Source of the DNA: Neisseria lactamica NS19
GTDB lineage: Bacteria; Pseudomonadota; Gammaproteobacteria; Burkholderiales; Neisseriaceae
NCBI GenBank assembly: GCA_000193795.2
Contig: AEPI01000065.1
Span: 1-24,714, forward strand
DNA length: 24,714 bases
Reading direction: 5' to 3'
A model generated the notes under the pieces. That model ran no database searches. It worked only from the letters and a program-made list of their open reading frames with translations, and was not told the DNA's origin. The position numbers and the translations under genes are program-made. This document shows positions 1 to 6,477 of this stretch, in pieces (position 1 is the stretch's first letter; each line of letters opens with the position of its first letter).

Positions 1-122
1 TTTTAAGTTGCTGTTTTGGGGTTTCTGTTTTTGAGGGAATGCCGAGATTTTGGATTGTGTGCATTTACCGGGAAAAACCAAAACCCTTCCGCCGTCATTC
101 CCGCGAAAGTGGGAATCTGGAA
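1..122. repeat. NIME/RS repeat unit, left copy of an inverted pair
   Basis: About 120 bp of neisserial intergenic mosaic DNA. It matches the reverse complement of 24481-24602 closely: about 70 bp from the GATTTTGGATTGTGTGC block through the dRS3 element are nearly identical (one mismatch seen), and the outer 50 bp are more diverged. It is cut by the window edge, so the repeat array may extend further left. No coding potential is apparent. Confidence 0.8.
97..116. repeat. dRS3 repeat
   Basis: ATTCCCGCGAAAGTGGGAAT matches the neisserial dRS3 pattern of ATTCCC and GGGAAT ends around an 8-bp core. dRS3 elements flank RS units in NIMEs and are known integration targets of neisserial filamentous phages; no phage gene is visible here. 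Confidence 0.9.
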
Positions 123-329
123 TTTCAATAAAGACCGCCCTATGTATTGCCCTGATTTGAAAGGGGTTACGCCCCTCCCGAATAAAGTCTGATCCTACCG
201 CCCCGAAGGACGGATGTCCAAGTGGCGGGGTTTCAACCGAAAAGGAAATACGATGAAAAATATTTTTGCACCCGCGCTGCGCGGCGGAACGGGTGCAAAA
301 ATATTTTTATTACATTTTCAGGAAAAACT
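123..329 (+). other. structured leader region upstream of rng
   Basis: Non-coding stretch before the chosen rng start. It holds a small hairpin (AGGGG/CCCCT around TTACG, about 164-178), a nested pair (CCGCC 198-202 with GGCGG 224-228, enclosing GGAC 208-211 with GTCC 216-219 around a GGAT loop), and the perfect 19-bp hairpin at 256-308. An ATG at 253 preceded by AAGGAAA opens a 135-codon frame overlapping rng in another frame. Its predicted product is arginine-rich and resembles nothing I know, so I treat it as chance. I saw no match to a riboswitch class I know. Confidence 0.5.
256..308 (+). promoter_or_regulatory. perfect 19-bp inverted repeat in the rng leader
   Basis: AAAAATATTTTTGCACCCG (256-274) is exactly complementary to 290-308, around a 15-nt GC-rich loop. 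The right arm ends in TTTTT, so it could work as an intrinsic terminator or attenuator. It ends 21 nt before the rng ATG and leaves the ribosome binding site (about 320-326) free. By analogy with leader control of the homologous rne gene in E. coli it could be an autoregulatory site; that is inference. Confidence 0.55.
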
Positions 330-1823
330 ATGCTGTCAGGACTCCCCATCCCAAAAGACATCGCGCGCCCGCCCGAAACGATATTGGTCAACATCACGCC
401 GCAGGAAACGCGTGTGGCGGTGTTGGAGGAAAACAATATCTGCGAGCTGCACATCGAACGCAACAGCGGACACAGCCTGGTCGGCAATATCTATCTGGGC
501 GTGGTGCGCCGCGTGTTGCCGGGAATGCAGAGCGCGTTTATCGACATCGGCTTGGAACGCGCGGCGTTCTTACACATCGTCGATGTCCTCGAACAACGCC
601 GCAACCCCGAAGAAACCCAGCGCATCGAACATATGCTGTTTGAAGGGCAGTCGGTTTTAGTGCAGGTCATCAAAGACCCCATCAACACCAAAGGGGCGCG
701 CCTGTCCACCCAAATCTCGCTGGCGGGGCGTTTCCTCGTCCACCTGCCTCAGGAAGACCACATCGGCGTATCCCAGCGCATCGAAGACGATGCCGAACGC
801 AGCAGCCTGCGCGAACGCCTCGGCAAGCTCCTGCCGGAAAATGCCTGTCGGGGCTACATCATCCGCACCAACGCCGAAAACGCCACCGACGAACAGCTCC
901 AGTCCGACATCGATTACCTGACCAAAGTGTGGGAACACATCCAAGAACAGGCGAAAATCCGTCCGCCGGAAACCCTGCTGTATCAAGACTTGCCTTTGAG
1001 CCTGCGCGTGTTGCGCGATATGGTCGGCTGCGACACGCAGAAAATCCTCGTCGATTCCACCGTAAACCACGGACGGATGACGTGTTTTGCCGAACAATAC
1101 GTTCACGGCGCACTGGGCAGGATAGAGCTGTTCAAAGGCGAACGCCCGCTGTTTGAAACCCACAACGTCGAACAGGAAATCAGCCGCGCCCTGCAACCGC
1201 GCGTCAATCTCAACTTCGGCAGCTACCTGATTATCGAATCCACCGAAGCGATGACCACGATAGACGTGAACACCGGCGGCTTTGTCGGCGCGCGCAATTT
1301 TGATGAAACCATCTTCCGCACCAACCTCGAAGCCTGCCACACCATCGCCCGCGAACTTCGCCTTCGCAACCTCGGCGGCATCATCATCATCGACTTCATC
1401 GATATGGCGCAGGAAAGCCACCGCGAAGCCGTGTTGCAAGAGCTTGCCAAAGCCCTCGCCTTCGACCGCACGCGCATCACCCTGCACGGTTTTACCCATT
1501 TGGGGCTGGTCGAGCTGACGCGCAAACGCTCGCGCGAAAACTTAAGCCAGATCCTCTGCGAACCCTGCCCTTCCTGCCAAGGCCGTGGCCGTCTGAAAAC
1601 GCCGCAAACCGTGTGCTACGAAATCCAGCGCGAAATCGTCCGCGAAGCGCGCCGTTACGATGCCGAAAGTTTCCGCATCCTCGCCGCCCCCAACGTTATC
1701 GATTTGTTTTTGGACGAAGAATCGCAATCCTTGGCAATGCTGATAGACTTTATCGGCAAACCGATTTCGCTGGCGGTCGAAACCGCCTACACGCAGGAAC
1801 AATACGATATTGTGCTGATGTAA
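330..1823 (+). CDS. rng: ribonuclease G (RNase E/G family)
   Basis: Endoribonuclease of the RNase E/G family, 497 aa, the usual RNase G length with no long C-terminal degradosome scaffold. RNase G cuts single-stranded A/U-rich RNA and matures the 16S rRNA 5' end in E. coli. An S1-like domain lies near residues 40-140 (the segment with GNIYLGVVRRVLPG). The catalytic-site motifs are IDVNTGG (Asp312) and IIIIDFIDM (Asp355), matching the two Mg-binding aspartates of the family. The zinc-link CPSC is at Cys413/Cys416, followed by QGRG. I chose ATG 330 because AGGAAAA precedes it and MLSGLPIP is the family-like N-terminus; the same frame runs back to a GTG at 222 but that part crosses the leader hairpin. 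It converges on the two-component genes and shares their terminator. Confidence 0.93.
   Translation: MLSGLPIPKDIARPPETILVNITPQETRVAVLEENNICELHIERNSGHSLVGNIYLGVVRRVLPGMQSAFIDIGLERAAFLHIVDVLEQRRNPEETQRIEHMLFEGQSVLVQVIKDPINTKGARLSTQISLAGRFLVHLPQEDHIGVSQRIEDDAERSSLRERLGKLLPENACRGYIIRTNAENATDEQLQSDIDYLTKVWEHIQEQAKIRPPETLLYQDLPLSLRVLRDMVGCDTQKILVDSTVNHGRMTCFAEQYVHGALGRIELFKGERPLFETHNVEQEISRALQPRVNLNFGSYLIIESTEAMTTIDVNTGGFVGARNFDETIFRTNLEACHTIARELRLRNLGGIIIIDFIDMAQESHREAVLQELAKALAFDRTRITLHGFTHLGLVELTRKRSRENLSQILCEPCPSCQGRGRLKTPQTVCYEIQREIVREARRYDAESFRILAAPNVIDLFLDEESQSLAMLIDFIGKPISLAVETAYTQEQYDIVLM
1588..1597 (+). repeat. DNA uptake sequence core inside rng
   Basis: 10-mer GCCGTCTGAA inside the rng coding sequence, just after the zinc-link motif, read as R-L-K. 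It lacks the AT of the full 12-mer. Confidence 0.8.
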
Positions 1824-1826
1824 AAA

Positions 1827-1853
1827 ATGCCGTCTGAAGCCTTCAGACGGCAT
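1827..1853. terminator. bidirectional terminator from an inverted DNA uptake sequence pair
   Basis: ATGCCGTCTGAA (1827-1838) faces its reverse complement (1842-1853) with a 3-nt gap, giving a near-perfect hairpin between the convergent rng and sensor kinase genes. Inverted uptake-sequence pairs are well known neisserial terminators. An A-run precedes the left arm and supplies a U-tract for minus-strand transcripts. Confidence 0.85.
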
Positions 1854-1857
1854 CCGT

Positions 1858-3177
1858 TTATTTCAGGGATTCCTTGTCCAACAAGGCGCGTATCAGCAGC
1901 CCGCGCCCGAACCGGCGGCTGTCGGACAATTCCAAATATCCGCCGTATTTTTTGGCAAGCGTGTCGGCAATAGACAGCCCCAGCCCCGTCCCCTGCTGCT
2001 CCGTTCCCAAAATACGGTAAAACGGTTCGAGGACGCGGGCGCGTTCGGATTCCGGAATGCCGTTCCCATTATCTTCCACCCACACGGCAAGATATTTCCC
2101 TTCGTCTGTGAAACCCAAATCTATCCTGCCTTCAGGCGGCGTATAACGTATCGCGTTATCAACAAACGTTTTAACCAAGGTATAGATTTCGGTTTCATCG
2201 GCAAACACTTCAAAATCTCCTTCGACCGCCACGCCGACATCCTGCCGTTTCTCCAAAGCCAGCGGCATCAGTTCCTGCAATACCCGGCGGAAACGGCTTT
2301 GCAGCCCGAACGCCGTTTTCGTCAGAGGAGTTTCGTCCGACTGCGAACGCGCCAAAGACAAAAGCTGCTCGAGCAGGTGTTTGTTGCGCCGTATGCTTTG
2401 CTGCAAAACGGCGGACTGCCGCGCCGCATCGGGAGGAAGCGGCATATTGTTGAGGCGTTCCGCCTGAAGGGAAAGGGCGGTCATCGGCGTGCGTAACTCG
2501 TGTGCCGCATCGGCGACAAACCGTTGCCGGCGGCGGATGTCTTCGTCCACACGCTTCAAAAGCAGATTGATGGCGATTACGAAACCTCTGATCTCACTGG
2601 GAATATTATCCACACTCAAAGCAGACAAATCATCAAGCCTTCGCCCTTCCAGATTCTGCGACAAAATACGGACGGGGCGCATGGCTTTGTACGTAATCCA
2701 CACGGTCAGCAGTATCATCAGCGGCAGTGCCGCCAGCAGGGGCAACACGCTTTGCCGTGCCGCATCCGCCGCCAAATCTTCACGGTATTCGTTTTCCTGC
2801 ATGACAGCAATCCGTCCCTGTTCAGTCGTGCGGATATAGACGCGGTAATAATCGTCGTCATCGTCCGCCTGAAGCGTGTACAGACCGTCCGCCAGATGCG
2901 GCGGCAGACTGACAACAGGGTCTTTCTGCTGCGGCATCTGCACGAAAATGCGCGTATCGTCGTCGCTTTCAGGCAAAGTTTCGGGTTTGGAATCGGAGCC
3001 GACATACAATGCCGTCTGACGGAGCAAATCGTCCTGAAGCTCCTCCGCCTCGTGAAAAGTATCGTAATAAGAAAAAATGCCGGCAGCCATTGCCAGCGGC
3101 AAAAACATCAAAACCAGCGCGACACTGATTCTGACCTGAAGCGAATGTTTTAAAATCTTAAAAAACCGGTTCGGCAT
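1858..3177 (-). CDS. two-component sensor histidine kinase (QseC/PmrB-like)
   Basis: Membrane histidine kinase of 439 aa, the partner of the response regulator just upstream. Order: TM1 about 17-37, a periplasmic loop about 38-143, TM2 about 144-163, a HAMP-like linker, the HisKA domain with FVADAAHELRTP (phospho-accepting His226), then the HATPase domain with an N box at VDNAIRYTP (Asn341), the G1 box DNGNG (369-373) and the G2 box GTGLGLS (396-402). All key residues are present. The periplasmic loop has acidic runs (SDDD at 71-74, DDDDD at 105-109), a feature that in PmrB/PhoQ-type kinases can bind cations or cationic peptides; the ligand here is unknown. ATG 3177 is preceded by AGGAACG and lies 12 bp after the regulator stop, so the two form an operon. 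Confidence 0.88.
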   Translation of the reverse strand: MPNRFFKILKHSLQVRISVALVLMFLPLAMAAGIFSYYDTFHEAEELQDDLLRQTALYVGSDSKPETLPESDDDTRIFVQMPQQKDPVVSLPPHLADGLYTLQADDDDDYYRVYIRTTEQGRIAVMQENEYREDLAADAARQSVLPLLAALPLMILLTVWITYKAMRPVRILSQNLEGRRLDDLSALSVDNIPSEIRGFVIAINLLLKRVDEDIRRRQRFVADAAHELRTPMTALSLQAERLNNMPLPPDAARQSAVLQQSIRRNKHLLEQLLSLARSQSDETPLTKTAFGLQSRFRRVLQELMPLALEKRQDVGVAVEGDFEVFADETEIYTLVKTFVDNAIRYTPPEGRIDLGFTDEGKYLAVWVEDNGNGIPESERARVLEPFYRILGTEQQGTGLGLSIADTLAKKYGGYLELSDSRRFGRGLLIRALLDKESLK

Positions 3178-3188
3178 CTTCGTTCCTG

Positions 3189-3200
3189 TTCAGACGGCAT
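3189..3200 (-). repeat. DNA uptake sequence spanning the regulator stop codon
   Basis: Full 12-mer ATGCCGTCTGAA on the minus strand. It codes for the last residues of the response regulator (Asp-Ala-Val-stop, GAT GCC GTC TGA) and runs into the short gap before the kinase gene. It has no inverted partner nearby, so it is an uptake site rather than a terminator. Confidence 0.85.
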
Positions 3201-3864
3201 CTTGACGCGGCACAAACCAACCGACACCGCGCACATTTTGTATGCTTTCCTTACCCAGTTTCTTACGCAGCGCGTGAATCAGAAAATCCACCGCATTGCT
3301 TTCGACCTCCTCGCCCCAGCCGTAAATCTTATCTTCCAAATCCGAACGCGACAAAATCACGCCCGGCCTCGCCAGCAAAGCCTGCAATACCGCAAACTCC
3401 TTGCCGCTCAAAACCGCCTGCCGCCCCTCGGCAACAATTTCCGCCTGATACGTTGCCGGATTCAGCGAAATCACACCGTTGGACAGGCACGCCTGCGCCT
3501 GGCCGCCGCCGCGCCGCAACACCGCCCGCATCCGCGCCTTAAGCTCCGCCATATCGAACGGCTTGACGATATAGTCGTCCGCACCGCCGTCCAAACCGTT
3601 CAGCCGGCTGTACAAATCATCCCGCGCCGTAACGATCAGCACGGGGACGGCGCAGCCTGCCGCGCGTATTTCCGACAAAACATCCAAACCGTCCCGCCCC
3701 GGCAAACCCAAATCCAGCAGCATCAGGTCATAAGGCTGGGCAGCGGCCGCCGCCGCAACCTGCGCGCCGTTTTTGACCCAATCCACCGCATAGCCGCCGT
3801 CTTTCAAACTTGCCGACACCGCTTCCGCAATCATCGCATCGTCTTCAACCAGCAAAACACGCAT
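3190..3864 (-). CDS. two-component response regulator, OmpR/PhoB family
   Basis: 224-aa DNA-binding response regulator. The receiver domain (1-120) has the acidic pair Glu8-Asp9, phospho-acceptor Asp51 in LMLLDLGLPG, Thr79 in VLIVTAR and Lys101 in VKPF. A winged-helix output domain follows (about 130-220: GKEFAVLQALL, then VDFLIHALRKKLG and IQNVRGVGW). ATG 3864 is chosen over the in-frame TTG just upstream because GGGAAA sits at normal spacing and MRVLLVEDD is the family start. Neisseria carry only a few two-component systems; this pair is not MisR/MisS or NarP/NarQ by context. It resembles the QseB/PmrA group, but I know of no firm target genes. It is followed by its kinase in the same operon. 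Confidence 0.9.
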   Translation of the reverse strand: MRVLLVEDDAMIAEAVSASLKDGGYAVDWVKNGAQVAAAAAAQPYDLMLLDLGLPGRDGLDVLSEIRAAGCAVPVLIVTARDDLYSRLNGLDGGADDYIVKPFDMAELKARMRAVLRRGGGQAQACLSNGVISLNPATYQAEIVAEGRQAVLSGKEFAVLQALLARPGVILSRSDLEDKIYGWGEEVESNAVDFLIHALRKKLGKESIQNVRGVGWFVPRQDAV

Positions 3865-3965
3865 CAACTTTCCCTTTCAGATAAACCGTGGCTATTCTAA
3901 CACTCGGACATTAGCTGCAATTTAGCAGCTTTCACACCTGCCGGTATTTTTCAAAACTGCAGCAC

Positions 3966-4010
3966 AAAAAAACCGCGCCACCAACCGCCTTCAGACGGCA
4001 TCGGGGCGCG
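3966..4010 (-). terminator. probable terminator after the citrate-type transporter
   Basis: On the minus strand CGCGCC (complement of 4005-4010) pairs with GGCGCG (complement of 3974-3979) and is followed by a run of seven T. A 12-mer uptake sequence (3990-4001) lies in the loop. It sits between the transporter stop (4067) and the response regulator start (3864). Confidence 0.5.
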
Positions 4011-4048
4011 ATTGCGGCATTCCGGCAGACCGCCGGAACGATTCGGGC

Positions 4049-4058
4049 TTCAGACGGC
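4049..4058 (-). repeat. DNA uptake sequence core
   Basis: 10-mer GCCGTCTGAA on the minus strand, 9 bp past the transporter stop codon. It has the same orientation as the copy at 3990-4001, so the two are direct repeats and cannot form a hairpin with each other. Confidence 0.8.
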
Positions 4059-4066
4059 TTCGCTGT

Positions 4067-5383
4067 TTACGGCAAAGGCACGATTCCTGCCGCTATCGAA
4101 CTTGCCAATATCGCCAGCGACAAACCCCACGCCCAGAAAAACGAATAACGGATGTGTTTGCCCATCGACAATTTCGCCAAACCCAAGCCCATCCACAAAG
4201 CCGGCGAAAGCGGCGTAACAAAAGTGCCGACGATACTGCCGATCAACATCGCATAACCTGCCGCTTCGGGTGCCACGCCCGCCTGCGAGGTAATCTGTTC
4301 CACAATCGGAAACAGTCCGAAATAATAAGCGTCCGTACTCAAAACCAACTCAAGCGGAATGCCCAATACACCGATGGCAATATGCAGATAAGGCAGCAGC
4401 GCGTCCGGCAGGATATGCACAAGGTCTTTGGAAATCGCGTCCAACATCCCCGCGCCCTTCAAAATCCCCAAAAACGTACCTGCCGCCAAAATAATGGACG
4501 CCATCATCACCGCGCCGCCGGCGTGGGCATAAATCCGCTCCATCTGTTCCTGCGGGCTGCGGTAATTCAACAGCAACGCCGCCGTTGCAGCCAGCATAAA
4601 TACATAACCCGGCGGGAAGATGCCCGAAAAAAGCAGGCTCATCGCCGCCAAAAACAGCAGGACATTCCACCAAAACAGTTTCGGACGCGCCAATTTTTGT
4701 TCTTCTTCCGACAAAGGCGCCGGCTTTATCAAATCCGCCACGGCGGGCAACTCGCCCAACTCCCGGACAATCCGCCTTTTCTCACGCACACCCAAAAACA
4801 GGGACAGCGCAAGGATAAACACCACACCGATAATTTGCACCGTCAACAAAGGCTTATACAGTTCGCCCACATCCACGCCCAACACGCTTGCAACCCGCCC
4901 GGTAGGTCCGCCCCACGGCAAAAGGTTGATCAGCCCCGCGCTGGAAGTCAGCAGCAAAAACAGCAGATAAGGATTCATATGCAGACGCTTGTAAAGCGGC
5001 AAAAGGGCGGGGACGACCAATAAAAACGTCGTCGCGCCCGCCCCGTCCAACTGCGCCACCACCGACACCAAGACCGTCCCCACACTCACTGCCACGATAT
5101 TACCCCGAGTCAGCCTGATCAAACCGCCTATCATCGGACGGAACAGCCCCACATCGTTCATGATTCCAAAAAACAAAATGGAAAACATAAACATAATCAC
5201 AATCTGCATCACCGATTTCGTGCCGCCCGAATAAAATTCTTTTAATTGGGATACATCAAACCCTGCCAGCAAAGCCCCAAACAGCGGCACCAAGATTAAT
5301 GCGATGATGGGCGACACCTTTTCCGTCAGCAGCAGCCATATGATGACCCCGATAATCAGCAGTCCGACAAACGTCAACATCAT
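4067..5383 (-). CDS. CitMHS-family citrate/metal:proton symporter
   Basis: 438-aa inner membrane protein with about 11-12 hydrophobic segments. It resembles the CitMHS family (CitM/CitH type), which imports citrate complexed with a divalent metal in symport with protons; family length is about 430 aa. Recognisable parts are the N-terminal VGLLIIGVIIWLLLTEKVSP, the conserved stretch LDGAGATTFLLVVPALLPLY, the NLLPWGGPTGR loop, and the STDAYYFGLFP and LSPALWMGLGLAK segments near the C-terminus. The substrate is inferred from the family only. The start is two adjacent ATG codons after AAGGAG; the second (5380) has better spacing, so the protein may be 437 aa. It is transcribed alone from the promoter at 5458-5487. 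Confidence 0.85.
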   Translation of the reverse strand: MMLTFVGLLIIGVIIWLLLTEKVSPIIALILVPLFGALLAGFDVSQLKEFYSGGTKSVMQIVIMFMFSILFFGIMNDVGLFRPMIGGLIRLTRGNIVAVSVGTVLVSVVAQLDGAGATTFLLVVPALLPLYKRLHMNPYLLFLLLTSSAGLINLLPWGGPTGRVASVLGVDVGELYKPLLTVQIIGVVFILALSLFLGVREKRRIVRELGELPAVADLIKPAPLSEEEQKLARPKLFWWNVLLFLAAMSLLFSGIFPPGYVFMLAATAALLLNYRSPQEQMERIYAHAGGAVMMASIILAAGTFLGILKGAGMLDAISKDLVHILPDALLPYLHIAIGVLGIPLELVLSTDAYYFGLFPIVEQITSQAGVAPEAAGYAMLIGSIVGTFVTPLSPALWMGLGLAKLSMGKHIRYSFFWAWGLSLAILASSIAAGIVPLP

Positions 5384-5457
5384 TTCTCCTTTGTTTTATT
5401 TTAAACAGAAAACCGCCCGTGCAGGAAAACTGCCCACAGATGCGGAATAAGCCTTGC

Positions 5458-5487
5458 ATTCTACTTTTTTATTTTAAAATAAGTCAA
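5458..5487 (-). promoter_or_regulatory. sigma-70 promoter of the citrate-type transporter
   Basis: On the minus strand: -35 TTGACT (complement of 5482-5487), 18-bp spacer, -10 TAGAAT (complement of 5458-5463), about 75 nt before the start codon. The spacer contains the 12-bp perfect palindrome TATTTTAAAATA (5470-5481), which could be an operator or simply A/T-rich spacer DNA. Confidence 0.6.
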
Positions 5488-5694
5488 TCGATCATTTCCT
5501 CCGCCTCCCGTCTGCCGCCATTCCTGCATCAGTCCGTCATTCCGGCGCAGCGGCAACCGATACGGAACAGCCGGTTGGAACCGCCACTATCGTTGCGGAG
5601 CACGGGGTGTGCCGTATGCGCCGGACTTTAAACACGCCGGTCATTTGCCGCGCGTTATCCGGCAAACGGCAAACCTTGGCACTGCCCCCGTGTG

Positions 5695-5731
5695 AAAAAA
5701 GCCGCAAAACCCGGACCGGTTTTGCGGCTTT
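5695..5731 (-). terminator. rho-independent terminator of the FMN reductase-like gene
   Basis: Perfect 14-bp stem (5698-5711 with 5718-5731) around a 6-nt loop, followed on the minus strand by a run of T (complement of 5695-5700). It lies 15 bp after the stop codon. Confidence 0.9.
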
Positions 5732-5745
5732 GCAACTTGGTTTGG

Positions 5746-6318
5746 TTATTTGGCATTTCTTTCAATCAAACCGGCAAACTGATTAATATATGACCGGACA
5801 AAATCCCTTGCCGAATCGATTAATTTGCCTTTTTCATCAAACAGCGTCGGCGAATTGCCCAAAAATACTTCCGGCTGTCCGGTTACGGGCATATCGAAAT
5901 AAGACAGGGCAAGGCGCAGGTTTTTTTGGGAACTGTAACCGCCCATCTTGCCGACGGAATGGCTGATGATGCCGGCCGGTTTGTTTTTCCACGCCACATC
6001 GGCATTCGGTTTAGAGCCGATGTCCACCGCATTTTTCAAACAGGCGGGAATGGTGCGGTTGTTTTCGGACGTAACGAACAAAATGCCGTCCGAAGCCTTA
6101 ATCGTTTCGCGGAAAGCCGTGTAGCTTTCGGGCAGCGGCACATCTTCCACGGCAGGATCGTCATAATCGAAATTGTAAAGTGGCAGGTGTCCGATTTCGA
6201 CGATTTCCGCCTGCCAGCCTTCGGGGAACATCTGTGCCGCATTCAATGCCACCTTGCGTGCAAAAGAAGCACGGCGCAGGCTGCCCACCAAAATACTGAT
6301 TTTCTTAGCCACAATCAT
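5746..6318 (-). CDS. NADPH-dependent FMN reductase family protein (azoreductase/ChrR-like)
   Basis: Small flavodoxin-fold oxidoreductase, 190 aa as drawn, similar to the NADPH-dependent FMN reductase / chromate-quinone reductase group (180-190 aa). It begins with the beta1 strand and phosphate-binding loop ISILVGSLRRASFARKVA, and carries the active-site stretch TSENNRTIPACLKNAVDIGS, which contacts the flavin in this family, and GIISHSVGKMGG. Expected activity is two-electron reduction of quinones, flavins or metal ions with FMN bound; the real substrate is unknown. AGGAGG is only 1 nt from the ATG at 6318, so the GTG at 6312 (protein MAKKISILVG, 188 aa) may be the true start. The promoter overlaps a Fur-box match, suggesting iron repression and a possible role in ferric-iron reduction. 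Confidence 0.85.
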   Translation of the reverse strand: MIVAKKISILVGSLRRASFARKVALNAAQMFPEGWQAEIVEIGHLPLYNFDYDDPAVEDVPLPESYTAFRETIKASDGILFVTSENNRTIPACLKNAVDIGSKPNADVAWKNKPAGIISHSVGKMGGYSSQKNLRLALSYFDMPVTGQPEVFLGNSPTLFDEKGKLIDSARDFVRSYINQFAGLIERNAK

Positions 6319-6355
6319 TCCTCCTGAATATTAAGTTTGTGTGTTTCAATCATTT

Positions 6356-6374
6356 CATAATGATAACGATTATT
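6356..6374 (-). promoter_or_regulatory. candidate Fur box
   Basis: CATAATGATAACGATTATT matches the 19-bp Fur consensus at 15 of 19 positions and is nearly palindromic. It lies 38-56 bp before the FMN reductase start and overlaps the -10 element of its promoter, the geometry of iron-dependent repression. It is also about 70 bp before the -10 proposed for dacB on the other strand. Confidence 0.6.
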
Positions 6375-6400
6375 ATATATGTAATTTCCCCTGCAAACAA
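6372..6400 (-). promoter_or_regulatory. sigma-70 promoter of the FMN reductase-like gene
   Basis: On the minus strand: -35 TTGTTT (complement of 6395-6400), 17-bp spacer, perfect -10 TATAAT (complement of 6372-6377). The start codon is about 54 nt downstream. Confidence 0.65.
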
Positions 6401-6444
6401 GCCGTCCCGCCGCCCTCGGCGTTCCCACTTATCCGGCTTTGCCT

Positions 6445-6450
6445 TATAAT
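6445..6450 (+). promoter_or_regulatory. possible -10 element for dacB
   Basis: TATAAT 28 bp before the dacB start codon, with no good -35 at the expected distance. Initiation here would give a leader of about 20 nt. Confidence 0.35.
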
Positions 6451-6477
6451 TGCTTCTTTTATGTAACAGATTCACCT

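Larger units (their letters stand above)
5384..5745. other. intergenic region, 362 bp
   Basis: Between the transporter and the FMN reductase-like gene, both on the minus strand. It holds the transporter promoter (5458-5487) and the terminator of the reductase gene (5695-5731). In the roughly 200 bp between (5490-5690) I see no gene, no uptake sequence and no intact dRS3, only a GTCATTCC fragment that recalls dRS3 edges. Plus-strand open frames here are short and do not look coding. Confidence 0.6.

Noticed and set aside
222..329. N-terminal extension of RNase G from GTG 222
   Set aside because: The extension reads through the hairpin and is unlike RNase G N-termini; ATG 330 has a good ribosome site.
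253..660. Open frame starting MKNIFAPALRGG with a ribosome-site-like AAGGAAA, overlapping rng
   Set aside because: It runs through the 19-bp hairpin and then in the wrong frame inside rng, giving an Arg/Ser-rich product with no family features.
5490..5690. Correia element or gene remnant between the transporter and FMN reductase-like gene
   Set aside because: No TATAGTGGATT-type Correia ends and no coherent protein-like frame were found.
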